Shown: positions 12,448 through 25,500 of the stretch, one piece after another
How positions within the stretch are numbered: position 1 is the stretch's first letter
Layout: each line of letters begins with the position of its first letter
Assembly: GCA_028023455.1 (NCBI GenBank)
Contig: JAQFVV010006510.1
Coordinates: 62,001-126,000, forward strand
Direction of reading: 5' to 3'
Source of the DNA: Epiperipatus broadwayi
Taxonomy: Eukaryota; Onychophora; Udeonychophora; Euonychophora; Peripatidae
Length of the DNA stretch: 64,000 nt
Translations under genes and position numbers: made by a program
Notes under the pieces: model-generated
Seen by the model: the letters and a program-made list of their open reading frames with translations, nothing else
Database searches by the model: none
Told to the model about the DNA's origin: nothing

Positions 12448-12552
12448 GTCTTGCATTGGTGGTCGAGAGGTCAGCACGACTGCCTTGCACTTGCAGGCAG
12501 TTGCCCGTGTTGCGAGTTCGTGTCCCAGCCAATGCTATGACACTTAAAAAAA
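12448..12552 (+). mobile_element. Minimal tRNA-Gly-derived SINE with target-site duplication
   Basis: A tRNA-like domain spans 12453-12535: 5' GCATTGG pairs with 3' CCAATGC (7 bp), the same acceptor stem as animal tRNA-Gly(GCC). An A-box-like GGTCGAGAGGTCAGCA follows, and a B-box-like AGTTCGTGTCC lies at 12515-12525, so RNA polymerase III could drive it internally. After the tRNA part there is only TATGACACTT and an A-rich tail. An 11-bp target-site duplication, GTATTTATATT, flanks it at 12437-12447 and 12553-12563. The element is therefore little more than a mobilised tRNA of about 105 bp. Confidence 0.9.
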
Positions 12553-12563
12553 GTATTTATATT

Positions 12564-15118
12564 TATAAAAAATAGAATAACTATATTTAATACTGTCATT
12601 GACTCTTTTTTGCTACTAATGCAGATAATATGCTAGGCACAATAATTTAGATAGATTAGTTAAAATGGATTGTTTTATACTACATTTTTAAATTACTTAT
12701 AATTTTATAGGTGGCCAAAACATCGTTAAATAGAGTTGAATTACATACATTCTTTATCAAAATGAAACTCCTATTCAAAATCCTGTTCTAACCTGATTCA
12801 TAATTAATTGTACTGCCTCAAACAAAAATCAATCTAAGGACTGTCAGTTTATTAAATCTGTCTTTATTATTTTTTTAAAAAATTATAAAAGCTTTAGATG
12901 AAATAATGTAACAAAAGAAGTTAGACAGAATATAGCAAAGGTCAAATGTGATTTCACATATACATAATCCAATTATAAAGTTAATACTTGGAGATGACTG
13001 AAGGGAAATTAAAGAGTCTCCTTTATTGAAAGAAGTATATGACTTTTGATAAACTTATTCTTATTCTATAAGGCAGAAAAATTCTCTTGGTTAGACATTC
13101 CAAAGTTTCATAACTGGAGTCCAATCTACTAATAACAACATTCGTAGCTTGTGCGTAACATGTGCATACCCATCTACACATGTGCACAACACTAAATCTG
13201 CATATCCATTAACAAATTAGAACTTATTTTGACATTCTAAACAATTTAAAAAAATTTCCTCTGGTCAATTCATTAATTGACCAAAAATTAATTTATTTTT
13301 AATTGTTTCAAAATTTTATATTGATAACAAATCAATTTTTGACATTTTAGAAGAATGAAATTATATATTAGCCAGAAATCTTAGAAATCCATCTATCTAA
13401 CAAGCAGACATTTTCAAAAGACGATGCAAATGGAAATTCTATTAATTTTAATTAGCTATGCATATAAACAACAACTATTAAATAAGTAGGTTTAATATTT
13501 ATGAAGTAATATATTCTGAATGTGATTAACTATATGTAAAACCTAGATGCAACTAAAAATGAATTCATTTTAAATCTGATTTATTAGTAAGAAAGGGCAT
13601 TGTTTGCAATTTTATTACAAGATCTGGAAAGACTAATATGTAAATAATTATTGTAGTATGCATATTCAGATTTTATTTTATAAATATTAATACATATTTT
13701 TAGCAAACGATATTTAAGTTGTTTATTTAGGTAATTGTTAAAATTAATAGAATATGCATATTAAATAATGCCTACCATTATAATAGTAAATAAAAATAAA
13801 ATAGAAAATCATATAGCATTACAATACTAGCCAAAATAAAGTTTTTTTAAAAATTATTCTACAACCATGGTTTCATGCATTAATAGATAGATTTTTTCAA
13901 TTGAAATTGAACAAGGTGCAAACAACATTTATATATAAAATAAAATAGCCTTCCCATCATTCACTTCAAAAACCAACTTCTTTATCATTGAAAGATATTT
14001 TCATAAGATTAATGGCTTCAGATTCAAAAAAATTTATCATCAATATTTGTTTTATTCTTTTTACTTTACTAATTTTATAAAAAAAATAATATTTGTATTG
14101 TCAAATATTTTATGAGCTGTATTTAGTTCATAAATATACCAAGCTGAGTTTTGATATCTATTTTTAATTCTAACGATATGAAATTTACCCCTTTCATTAA
14201 GACTTAATTAAGTTTGACTTATATAAAGTTTATGACAACTGCAAGAAATCTTATAAACTACACCAGGAATAGATTTGCTATCAATTGTCTGTTTTTAATG
14301 ATTTAATAGTGAGTTTAAATCAATAATTTTTTTATCAGGTCACTTTTATAATAATAAAAAAATTACTGTTAATCAGGATAAAGTCTTTATTTTTTTATTG
14401 TTTAAGTCATTAGTCTATAAATTGATTTATCAAAATAGTTTTTTGCATCATTATTTAGATAATAAAATAAATAATCATAGTAGCCATCAAATGTATTCTT
14501 AGGTCACAATTTGTCATTCAAAAATGCTTTATATATCCTTAGCACATTGAAAACGATTCTATTAGCTCTGCATAATAATTGTTTAAAATTTCAAAAAAAA
14601 AAAATGTTTTTTTTCCCAAATAAATTACATTACTTTACAAGCAAAACATTCATATATTTTTCTCCCCTCCCATTAAATAATGCTATTATTGTATTTTTTT
14701 TAGCAAAGCAAAATGTATCAAAATAAAATTTAAAATTTTAAGAAAATAAATTGAAATAAATATCCTTGCTCACTTATTTTGTTACTATTTTATTATAGCT
14801 AATTTTTATCATTAGTGTAAATCCTTTAACAAAATGTCAAAAATGAACAATATTTTTGGTGATCAAGAGATTTACTATGCATTGCTAAAACTTCAGTAGA
14901 CTAACTCATCACTATTTTTTCAAAGGTAAATCTTTACAGAGTATAAAAATGACAGTCTAAATAAAAAAAAACAATTCTATTAATTTTCTACAGAGAAGTT
15001 ATATTCATATGTATGCCTAGAAGAAAGAAGCTTAATGTTGACAATGAAGAAACTCTAGGAAATATACATAATTGTGATGTATGTTTTTTGTTTGAAATCT
15101 TTGATAAAGTTTATAAAT
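12564..15118. other. AT-rich spacer, nothing recognised
   Basis: No transposon protein, RNA gene or conserved repeat is seen. It contains many A/T homopolymer runs. Confidence 0.5.
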
Positions 15119-15129
15119 CCAAATTTTAA

Positions 15130-15165
<36 letters not shown>

Positions 15166-15176
15166 TTAAAATTTGG
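15119..15176. repeat. Perfect AT-rich palindrome
   Basis: CCAAATTTTAATGA and its reverse complement flank a (TA)n centre. The whole 58 bp is self-complementary and could extrude as a cruciform. A second palindrome follows within 6 bp. Confidence 0.95.
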
Positions 15177-15181
15177 ATAAA

Positions 15182-15196
15182 TATACTATATGTATT

Positions 15197-15234
<38 letters not shown>

Positions 15235-15249
15235 AATACATATAGTATA
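15182..15249. repeat. Second perfect AT-rich palindrome
   Basis: TATACTATATGTATTTATAT and its reverse complement surround a central (AT)n, making about 68 bp self-complementary. It sits immediately after the palindrome at 15119-15176 but has unrelated arms. Confidence 0.95.
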
Positions 15250-16053
15250 TTTTGATGGAGAAAGAATTTCTTCTATTCCACATCAAAAAAAAAAAAAGGC
15301 AATTGTCTATTTTTTAGAAGAGAGCTAAAATTACATTCTTCATAATGTAGAGCAAGAAAAAAAAACTAAATTAATTCTTTGGATAATTTAACTCACTACA
15401 TTAATGTTGATTTATAAGATAAAATAAGTGATACAGAACCACATCTATTTAAAAATAAATATTTGAGGGATGTATAAAATGCTGCAGACTTATCAAAGAA
15501 CATGTAGTTAGAAAAGGAAATAATTGAACATATTTTTGTTATGGTTTTCTTTCTTTTTTGTATATATGTTTTCTTTATATATTGTATGAACGCCAATAGT
15601 TATCCAATTCAAATATGTTTTTCTTAAAAAAAATCGCATGAGTTATTTCAAGTTAATTGACATTTAGACTTAATGTGATTTAAAATGATTACAATTCATT
15701 TTATTTTTATAATAGGATTATATAATTATTGATTATATTTAGAAATATACCTGCTAATAAAATTTATTTATTTTGAGCTTAGTTTATCTGATTAATGGAA
15801 AAAAATATTATAAAAATGATAAACATATTAATACTGTAGATTAAAGTATATCTAATGTATTGTCACAGCATTTATAACTAGTTTACATTTATGTGATATA
15901 TTGTAATAATAGTATTTTAAAATATGGTATACTATAATGCAAACGTTTTAATTTTGTTTCAAGTTTGTGTTAAAATAATAATAATGATTTTTTTAAATTT
16001 TGTTTTATTGTAGATAACAAAAAATATTCACCCCCCCCTTTTTTTTTCTTTTC
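15250..16053. other. AT-rich spacer, nothing recognised
   Basis: No coding or repeat signature is seen beyond homopolymer runs. Confidence 0.5.
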
Positions 16054-16141
16054 ATGTGTCACAGCATTGGCCGGGAAGCAAACCCACCAATGTGAGACAA
16101 CCACTTGCAAGACAGCTGTGCTGACCACTCGACTATAAGCA
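16054..16141 (-). mobile_element. tRNA-Gly-derived SINE, diverged copy
   Basis: On the minus strand the sequence runs from a diverged GGTCGAGTGGTCAGCAC A-box region through CTTGCAAG to a degenerate B box (GGTTTGCTTCCCGG) and CCAATGCTGTGACAC, the tail seen in the other copies. Poly-T on the plus side is its A tail. The acceptor 5' arm has decayed (the plus strand shows GACTATAAGCAATAC), and the middle is rearranged relative to the copies at 12.4 and 21.6 kb. Confidence 0.8.
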
Positions 16142-17440
16142 ATACAATTAAACAAGTACAGAAATAAAAAGAGATAAAGATTAATTGTTTGTCTTCCTTT
16201 GATAACAATGAAAAATTATCAATTGTGATTTTCTCAGATTTGAACACAAAGAATAGACTATATTTATTATATTTAGGCTTATGTAAGGAGGGAAGGTTCA
16301 TTTGTCTCACCTTCTAATTTTGGATTAACCCTCGTATGTAGAAGACCATATTGGTAAACACATTCTAGTATAACTTTACTTATTTTTAAAAGTTTTGTTT
16401 AAAATTACGGTTTCATTCAGCTTATAGATTTTGACTATTTTTTTTTTGCTATCAGAATTTCCATCCATTGCTACATTCTAGTCCTAAAAGCAAAATTCTA
16501 TTAGTGCAAACAGATCTTTTTCAAACTGAATGAAAATCAAATCAATTAAATCATTAAAATTATAAAAATTTGCACTTGGTGACATTATTGCATAGAGAGT
16601 TTGGTACTCTTACTAATAGAATGCATAAGCATATGTAATGGCGATCATAAAAATTAATTGATATTAGTTTGTGTGAAATCATTAATATTAAAGCATTTAA
16701 AAGAGTTATTAAAATGTGATATAACTTAAAATTAAAATTAAAAAAATATATATTTATTATATATCATAAAAATAATTTAATTAAAGTAAAATATTTATAA
16801 AAGAAATATAATAAAACTATTTTTAATAAGATTGTATAATAACAATAATGAGTGATTAACAACGAACATTTTTGATCTGTCACAGTATATACTAAGAACT
16901 ATAAATAAAATATGGAAACTTATGTCAGGACATTTTAAAGCATGTTTTATATTGTCCTATAAACAACAATAGAAAATAATCTTTTTATAACTGATATTAT
17001 CAGTCAACTACTCTTTCTCATGTGTATATGTGACCTAAAATAATGTGATGTTTTTTTAGGGTAATAGTAAGTGCATGTGGCTTTTATGATCTTTTTATTA
17101 ATGCCAATTCAATATGATGTCTGAATTCATACTCCCTTCAAACAATTTATTTTATAATAAAAATATAACCAATTTCACATTATGTGTTAAATATAAATCT
17201 GTTATGTTAAAAAATGCAACAGATATATTGCATGTTTATAATTATACATTATGAAATTTTGGAAAATATATCTACACAATTTTCAATTAATAAATACTAA
17301 CTATTTTTATTTCTCACTGTTATGAGTCCAGTATATGTTTAATTTTTTAAGATTACCTCAAATGAAAAACTATTTACATACTCACAAAGGATTGTAATAC
17401 ATTAATCTGAATATACACCATTTAAACAGCTGCAAAAAGA
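16142..17440. other. AT-rich spacer, nothing recognised
   Basis: No coding or repeat signature is seen. Confidence 0.5.
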
Positions 17441-18335
17441 CACTTGATATTAATGGAAAGAAGACCCTTTGATTCCTCTTGGAGGCCTTAAAGGAAATGA
17501 GCAGGGTAATTTCTTTATGTCCATTTCATATGTTATTGTCATTGCCACTATAATTACTATGCGATTATTAATACAGTATACAAACATAAACTGTCTGTTC
17601 ACCAATATGCATTTGCTAGTATGTAAGTTTATTTACATTTTACCCCTGAGAATAACTCCATCATCTTTTTCTCTGTTGATGGATAGCTCTTAACTGAAGT
17701 ATCAGTTGACTTTCCTTTGAGTCAAAATTAATAATGTGTGCACAGTTCAATAATTTTTTTTTCTTATAGATATTTATAATCATGACAAATGAAAATAATT
17801 CATGACCCTTATTCTTAATAGGCTGTAAAGTTTCCAGCTAGGCATGGTTAGTGGCTGGAAATTAAGAATGCTAAGAATCTCCTAATATTGTGGTTACAAG
17901 TTGCCATTTGCTAATGATCTTTACTTAGGTACTTTTAACTGCACCTCACTTTTAAGTGAAAGAAGATTATGAGAATTGGAAGACCTATCTAATATAAATG
18001 CGATATTATTGGGCATTGTGAAAATTTAGTAAAAAGATGAAGAGACAAGCAATTTAAAGAGTAGTCATATACTATTCTATAAAAGCAAGCACAAGTGACT
18101 AGGATTCATTGTAAATAAAAAGTGAAAGAACAACACTGTGAATATTGATGATATATTAGGCAGAGTTGTAAGCTTAGTTATTCAAATTAATAGCAGATAC
18201 TAAATGTTAATAATTGAAGTTTTTGCCCAAACAAGTTCTTATGATGATAAAAAGTAGATAACTTTTATACAGATATAATAAAGTATTTGGATTAGATCAA
18301 CTAACATTTAAAAATTGTCATGCAGAACAATAAAT
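17441..18335 (+). mobile_element. RTE element copy: 5' leader and start of endonuclease only
   Basis: It is homologous to the reverse complement of 7392-6480. Shared leader blocks include CCCTTTGATTCCTCTTGGAG, GTCATTGC and TATTACTATG-like blocks, and GGCTGTAAAGT. From about 17930 it encodes a decayed endonuclease start: LGTFNCTSLLSERRL aligns with LGTYNCRSLSSKGRL of the 4-7 kb copy, followed by ELEDLSNINAILLGIVKI. Coding similarity fades near KIVMQNN (about 18330), where the other copy reads KIVMGDFN. Many indels and stops make it clearly older than the 4-7 kb copy. It keeps the 5' end and lacks the 3' part, the opposite of the usual 5' truncation of LINEs, so a later deletion is likely. Confidence 0.8.
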
Positions 18336-20079
18336 TTTTTTATTTACAATAAGCATCTTTTTTTTTTAATTTATTAAATTAGACTAACAAAATTTTAATA
18401 AACTTTAGACAAATATTTTTTTCCATAAAACATTCTTAAAAGAATTTACAATACAGACAATTATCATCACCCAAAAGTTCTCACTTTTATCTAATCCAGT
18501 CCTTCTTTGATATTATACATGCAAAGTAAAACAATACATCTATATTCAGACAACCAATAAGATATAGTTTACACAGTGAAACTAGGTTTGAAAATCAATG
18601 CAGAGCCACTTTTTATATATTTGCAAAGATAGCAAAAATTTTATGCAAAATAATGACATGAATATGATATACCAACACCTATAATAAGGCAAGAAAATAA
18701 ATATGATTGATGCTCATATTGTATTTTAAATTTAGATTGTAGAATAGCTAATAATATATTATAAAAATAGATATGTCTTCAGATATTATAACATATCAAA
18801 GTATGTGTTATATTAAATTCCAGTCAATGTGAATAATGAAAATATGAATAAGCACCCAGTAACTTGACTGTCAGTTCTGAAAATGAGAAAGTCACAATCT
18901 CACTCATGAAGGATCTGAACAGTGCAATATCATGTATAGGAAGCTGGTAACTATGTGCAAGCTATGCTGATAAATAAGGAATACATTCTCTCATTCATGG
19001 TGTGGTTGAATTCATACAAAAGTAATATACTCTTCACATAAAATTGCCCAAATGGATATCACCAACAGTAAAAGGCATGGATTTGATAATGACAATAAAT
19101 ACATAAATAATTAAATGTTTCATACACACATACAAAGGCATGCAATGCATCCATTTGGCCTAATATTTTGTTTGTGCTAATAAATAATAATTTCATAATA
19201 GTAATAATAATAACATTCTGTTTTATAAGCTATCTCAATTCTCACATACACTGACATTAATAACACTTCCATTCATAACCATTTATTTATTCAATATATA
19301 AAAAAGTTAAAATGCCCAGGGATCAATACTTTTCCTAGGCTGAAACATCAAATAGAAAAACCCTAAATAATAATAAAATAACTTATAGCATAAACCTTTT
19401 TAACTGATATTTCTTATCCAACTTTGTTCATGTATACTTACTATCATAGATATATTTTATAATACCATAAATATTAATAGCAATTAAATATAGAGTATAA
19501 ATTACAACTATATGATATAAATAATAATTTTAAAATATATCAATGTTTCACAGATCACTCAGAATCTCCCACCACTAAACGATATTCAAACTCCATCCTT
19601 ACACATATATATGCATTTATTAATTCATTTTTTTGTTTAACTATTAAAATAATCGTTGATGTAGACATTTACTAATATACTAATTTAAATATCTTAAATG
19701 AATAACTATCATATATTATTTATTTATGTGCATAATGGATACATATATATTATAGGTTAGGGGAGATTATTCATAAAATGTTTATAATATCAACATATTG
19801 AATATTAATTTGTATTTTTAAAATTATATTAAATTTTATGATTTATTTTGGTAATGTGGTCAGAAAAGGATGATGTAATCCTGCAGATTATTCTTGAATG
19901 CAATTCAGTCAATTAACCGAAAATCCATTAGTCCAAATTAAAATGTTACAATTTTATAACAGTAATATAAAATCCATTAGTGGAAATTTTGTCCACTTCA
20001 AATTTTTTTAAAATCTAAGATTATATTTTAAAACAATTGTTTGACAAATTCTTAACCGGATTGCATTGTCTTAAAACCT
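18336..20079. other. AT-rich spacer, nothing recognised
   Basis: No coding or repeat signature is seen. The 18840-19090 stretch is slightly less AT-rich but has no recognisable protein. Confidence 0.5.
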
Positions 20080-20520
20080 ATAGGTACAAAGGTGTGCATC
20101 TGGTCCACAAATTGCAGATCACCAACGTAGATAAATTGCCTTAAGTCAAGTAGTTAAAAGCATTCCAGAACAAATTAAAAATGGTATAAATAGTGCTGGA
20201 TTTAAACACCCAGGGAGAGGGAATAATTTGAGAAGAGCAATGGCAAGCAAAATTTATACCTGTTGTACCTTTGACTCAATGTATCATGAGTAGGTAAAAA
20301 CTTCACCTTTCTTGCCATCCCAGAATGCTATCTTTTCTGACACCATTGCCAGGATCGAGACACTCATGAACTGTTACTGTGCCTATATAATAAGTAATGA
20401 AAGTGCTACCTGCCTGACCAACCTGAACAAAACTAGATCTAATCTCTGAGGGACTATTTAAATCCATGAATTGCCATCAATAATGAACAAGGTAACAAAT
20501 CCATGTTGCTGCTATAACTC
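20080..20520. other. Less AT-rich unassigned segment
   Basis: This stretch stands out from its surroundings by higher G+C and by short frames with plausible protein composition (for example IFSDTIARIETLMNCYCAYI on the plus strand near 20330-20390). It looks like an old transposon or gene fragment. I could not match it to any family or to another part of the window. Confidence 0.35.
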
Positions 20521-21122
20521 ATAAATTTATGTGTATAATCTCAATTTTAAACTGTATTCCTTGTCTAACCATTCCTTTAAATATAATGTAATCTTTTTTT
20601 AGCTGATCTGAAGATCAGAAATTCATTATCAACTAAAATAATTCGTAAACTCTTATTTTATTGTTAAAGTGTGTTCAACTCTCTATAAATTCTCCTAGTA
20701 TTTTTCCAATCATTGAGCCTCTCATAAATAATTATAATTTCTTATTTCACTTTTGTGTGGCAACAATATTTCATATTTTGATTATTATATTTTATATTTT
20801 AAATAATATGCCAATAATTTTCTAAATTTACAAGAATGTTCACTTTTTTAACCCCCCCCCTCCTTCTTTTCATGGGGAGATCAATTTAGTTTCTTTTAAT
20901 TAAAACAAGTTTGTTATTTCAATTATAGTAGATGCTTGCCAATTTTGGGAAAACAACTTAATTATATTATAGTGTATTTATCAAAAAATAGAGTAGAAAT
21001 CTGTTTTTCTATGAAATGTTTTTTTTTTTTTTAAATTAAATCATAGCACTAATTCTAAAAATTCAAACTGAAATCAATAACCACCACCTAACTCCTATAT
21101 ATATATATATATATATATATAT

Positions 21123-21162
<40 letters not shown>

Positions 21163-21538
21163 TAAGTATTTGCTTTTACCATTTTATTAGGAATTTAAAT
21201 TCTTTTTATCTTATAATAAAAATAATCTCTTGTCATTCGAGACCTTTTGTATCTTCTTTGAAAAAATGCTATAATACAGTCTTTACTTTGACAGATAAAA
21301 TGATACACATATCATAAATCTTTTAAAATAATGTTCATAATTAAAACATAAATTTGAAGAAATATAAGTAGATAGAGGATACTAAGTAAGAACAATTCTT
21401 TGTAAAGTTCCATACTATAAAGTTCACACATTTTGATAATATTAAGTATGACCTAAGCTTATGACATTTCTTCTTTCTTTAAAATAAAGTAATATATTTA
21501 AAAAAACTGAGAAACAATTTACAAAATAATTTAAATGA
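20521..21538. other. AT-rich spacer with (AT)n
   Basis: It contains homopolymer tracts and an (AT)n palindrome at 21096-21160, interrupted once by AGG. No genes are seen. Confidence 0.6.
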
Positions 21539-21554
21539 ATAAACAAATGAATTT

Positions 21555-21657
21555 TTTTTAAGTGTCATAGCATCGGCCAGGACGCGAACCCGCAACCCGG
21601 GAAACTGCCTGTAAGTGCAAGGCAGTCGTGCTGACCTCTCGACCACCAATGCAAGGC
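21555..21657 (-). mobile_element. tRNA-Gly-derived SINE with 16-bp target-site duplication
   Basis: On the minus strand: GCATTGGTGGTCGAGAGGTC (acceptor arm plus A box), an extended anticodon/variable region (CTTGCACTTACAGGCAG), the B box GGTTCGCGTCC, then CGATGCTATGACACTT and an A tail. ATAAACAAATGAATTT occurs on both sides (21539-21554 and 21658-21673), a perfect 16-bp duplication. It is the best-preserved copy of this family in the window. Confidence 0.93.
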
Positions 21658-21673
21658 ATAAACAAATGAATTT

Positions 21674-22035
21674 AGAATGGATAATTATATCAATTTCAAT
21701 TATAGCTTATCTGCATTAGTAGAAAATGAAATAAATAAACGCTGTTCATCAGAGTACTGAAAAAAATGATTTTTATGACATTTTCATTCTTTAAAATTAT
21801 ATAATACAATTCCAAATTGTTACAATTTTTCTATTTTTAATACATTCAATGCTTTTACAGTAAACTTTCATTATTATACTTTTAATTTGACACAAATATA
21901 CTGACTTTTATGCATATTTTCAAAACAAACTAAAATGATTATATTTTATCAATTATTCATCTTTAGGTCAATTTTATCAGACATGTAGTAATTATTTTAT
22001 TAATAAGTAAAATTATCAGGTTATCTATCTTCCTG
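21674..22035. other. AT-rich spacer, nothing recognised
   Basis: No coding or repeat signature is seen. Confidence 0.5.
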
Positions 22036-22530
22036 ACATACACTTTTTGGTACACAAGATGCAGGGCAAAGTTCACACAACCAACACCAGACCCCAATGC
22101 TATATTTTTCCATAAGCTCAAAGCTCTTCAAAACAAGGATAAGATATTATCCTCTAGATTTTTATTTATTAATACATGGAGCCTACTAGTATGGCCCACA
22201 GACTCTACATGAATATTGGACCTGATATATCCACATTATAGTGTATCGTAAATAAAGTAGTCTATGATGCAACATGCCGGATTCTATTAGAGAGGCATTG
22301 ATTTCACACTACATGTATCCTAGCTGATAAGTTAGCATTATTGGGCCAACCTTAAAAGTGGTGGTCTGTACCAACAAAATTGAATGTATGTAATCATTTA
22401 TCAACCTGCTAGAGCAGAGAATGGCTCTGGAATACTTCTATCAGACCAATGTCAGCAATGGATGAGCCAACATTACCAAAGTGCATTTATTATTTATCTG
22501 TACAATCTTATTATGTCAATAAATATATTT
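22036..22530 (+). mobile_element. 5'-truncated 3' end of the 27.6-32 kb LINE family
   Basis: A 58-codon open frame (22036-22212) aligns with the C-terminus of the LINE at 31.3-31.95 kb: FFHKLKALQNKDKILSSRF here against FISKLKEFNHKDRILSSRF there, followed in both by LF.NTWSL. It ends in VWPTDST instead of IELD. The following ~300 bp is a 3' untranslated region containing AATAAATATA near the end, comparable to the tail of the long copy. The reading frame is intact over this short stretch, and the element is a classic 5'-truncated insertion. Confidence 0.85.
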
Positions 22531-25500
22531 TTAAAATAAAATTAGTATCAATAATGATTTAACACATTTAAAGTGTCAAAAGCAGTTTTTACAGCTAAAG
22601 TTCAAATTAATCAATGTTTTAAAATAATGATAAAATGAACAAGTGCTTCTAATGTTTAGTTAGTTTTCAATGAGTTTTTAAAAAAAAATAGGATGTTTAG
22701 CATCTTTTCATGACTTACTGCATATGAGCCACTTAAACATATACTTTAGAATAGGACTGCAATAGATAACTATTAATACTTCTATTCACACATTTGAAAT
22801 AATAAAAGAAAAATCAATTAAAACTTTTAAACTGGTTTAAAACAGTAAAACAAAATCCAAACAATTAAAACAATAACATAAAATAATTTTAGTCATAATC
22901 TTAAAATAATTTCATCACACACTAATAATTATTTCCTGTTTTTTTTTCTTTTTATATTAAAACACCTGTGCATGTGTTTTTCTGCAGTTGCTATCAGATG
23001 ACCCAGTTCAACAAATCCCATTTAAATATAGAGGTATAATATTTAAATTCCCATTATAATTTAAACTTTCATAATTAATTAACATAACATTGAACTTTTA
23101 AATCCAGATTATCTATTCATGTTATGTCTAGACTGATAATGAACTTTATTAATTGTAATTTAATTATTACATAAACTTATTTATTTCCATTTTTAAATTC
23201 TATGATTTCTATTCAAAACACACTCTTTTTTTTATTTCTGGTGTCCTTTTTAAAATTACCTTTATTTAAAAGAACCCATTTTTAAAAATACCACCTTAAT
23301 AATTCTCATTTCATTGCCCAATTATTCAAATACATGCACCAATTCTCATACATATATATTAGATATAACTATTATTCTAAAATAAATAAAGCTAGCATTT
23401 TATCTACTTACAACTTAATTAATTTAAAACTTATTTAAATTGGAATTTATCCCAATTAATGATATTTAAACTCAAAATTTCAGAACTCTTACTTTAAATA
23501 ACTCTTATATGGACTAAAGATCTTAATGAAAATTAAATAACCATATTTTGTACAAAATAAAAGAACTTTATTAACTTTCATACTTAAACCATAACAGGAT
23601 TTAAACAAATTCTTATTTATATCTAAACTATTAACATAGATATTTAATCAAGCATTAAATAATTCAGTTAGTATTTCTTAAGTGATTAATATTTAAATAT
23701 GCTAAGTAAATTATTTTATTTAAATTAAAATAATGAGCTAATACTTTATAATTTAACATCACAAAGGAACTTTATTTAATATAATTTTTTAACATATTAT
23801 AGAATATATTATACCCATAGGGTCAAATATATGGTTATAATATATATTAAATCATACTGAAACAAATTAAATCTAAATCTAAGATAAAATGAAATAAAAT
23901 ACTCTTTAACAAAAATAATTAATAAACATTTATAAAACTATTTAATAAAAACTTCCAAAAAGTAAAAAAAATACATTTATACATTTTTACATTTTATCAA
24001 GTCATTCTAGATTTGTGATCTAGCAAACATCTAGGCTCTGGATGAGATCATGTGAGAAGAGACATGAGCTGAAAAGTGTTATTTCTTGAAGATAAGTTAT
24101 CAGGTTTATATGAGCTTGTTTAATGAGTATAAACATGTTGAGTGTAAAAACATTGTCATTTAAAAACTAAGTTTGCTTTCACCACTGTTGAAATAAATGA
24201 CATTATTTTATCAGAACTGTCTCTATATATATATTTATGTTAAATAATTTAAGGACTACCGATTAATTTATACAAAATATTTCTAAGGACCTTCAATTGA
24301 TTTATATTGTTATAATTAAAGAAAATGCCTAAATAAAAATTAAAATGTTCAATATATTATATGGCATAACATATAATTATCCGAGAATTGAGAAACATTA
24401 GTTAAGAGGAGAACTTTTTGATGATATATTTTTTTGCATGTTTTTTACTGCTTAAGTAATTAAACATATTGAATTAGATTTAATTTACTGGAACCATTTG
24501 ATAATACATATTTTTATGTCTTACTTTACTCCAATAAAACTTCTATCTATAAAAAAGTAATATTTTTTAATTAATGTTTCAAATAACATAACATATAAAA
24601 ATAATCACAATGCAAAAAACACCAGAATTTTTCTTCACTATATTCATTTAGGCCAACAACTGATAGAATAGTCATGAATGCAGATATCTAGGAAATTACT
24701 TGGTTTAGAGAGAAGATGAAATGTTGCTCCCCTATGCTGATATCAATTTATCTTAAGTATACGATGTTTTGAGAATGGAAGACAACCAGACAATGACTAA
24801 CTTGATGACATATGAAAAGAGAGACACTAAATTATTGACTTGCCTAGTTCTCATAAAACTGTAATATATCTATTAAGATAATATAAGAAAAAAATTAGTG
24901 TAATAATAGAAAGGCCGATTCATGAGATTAAAGTCTATGAATTATGGCTTTGTGTTTGTCACTTCCAGGATTCAAACATTTTATGGGTTTTAAATCAACA
25001 AACCATTTTATCTTTTTATAAAATATTGTAAATTGAGACAAATATTTGATTTCTCAAATTATTTTTTAAATTATATATATATTGTACCATCCTTATTTAG
25101 ACTTAAGATAGGTATTATCACATATCTATGAATTATTGTTATAATTTTATATGTTAGTAGATGTTTGAAATCATCAAGGGATGTTTATCATAATTTTAAT
25201 GTTATTATAGATCACCCAGTTATTATAGATCACCCAAACACAAACTAATAATATGCATTTAGTTTGTTATTTTTTAAAGTAAAACAATAAGTAAATTTAC
25301 TACATTAAATTTATATCTCACTACAAAGTTATTCATATGTTTAAAGATATCTATTTTAATAAAAGACAGTAATATTTTGTCTATTTACATATTTAAAAAA
25401 AAACAATATGTTAGGTAAGTAAATTATATTCTCATGTGTGTATAAATATATGTGCATGTTTATATAAAGACAATATTACCACTTAAATTTTAAATTGTGA

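Noticed and set aside
21555-21657. Functional tRNA gene
   Set aside because: The anticodon/variable region does not fold as a normal tRNA, the element ends in a tail and poly-A, and it is flanked by a 16-bp target-site duplication, so it is a SINE.
25190-25240. CRISPR-like or other short repeat array at the duplicated TTATTATAGATCACCCA
   Set aside because: Only two copies 17 bp apart, a simple local duplication in eukaryotic DNA.
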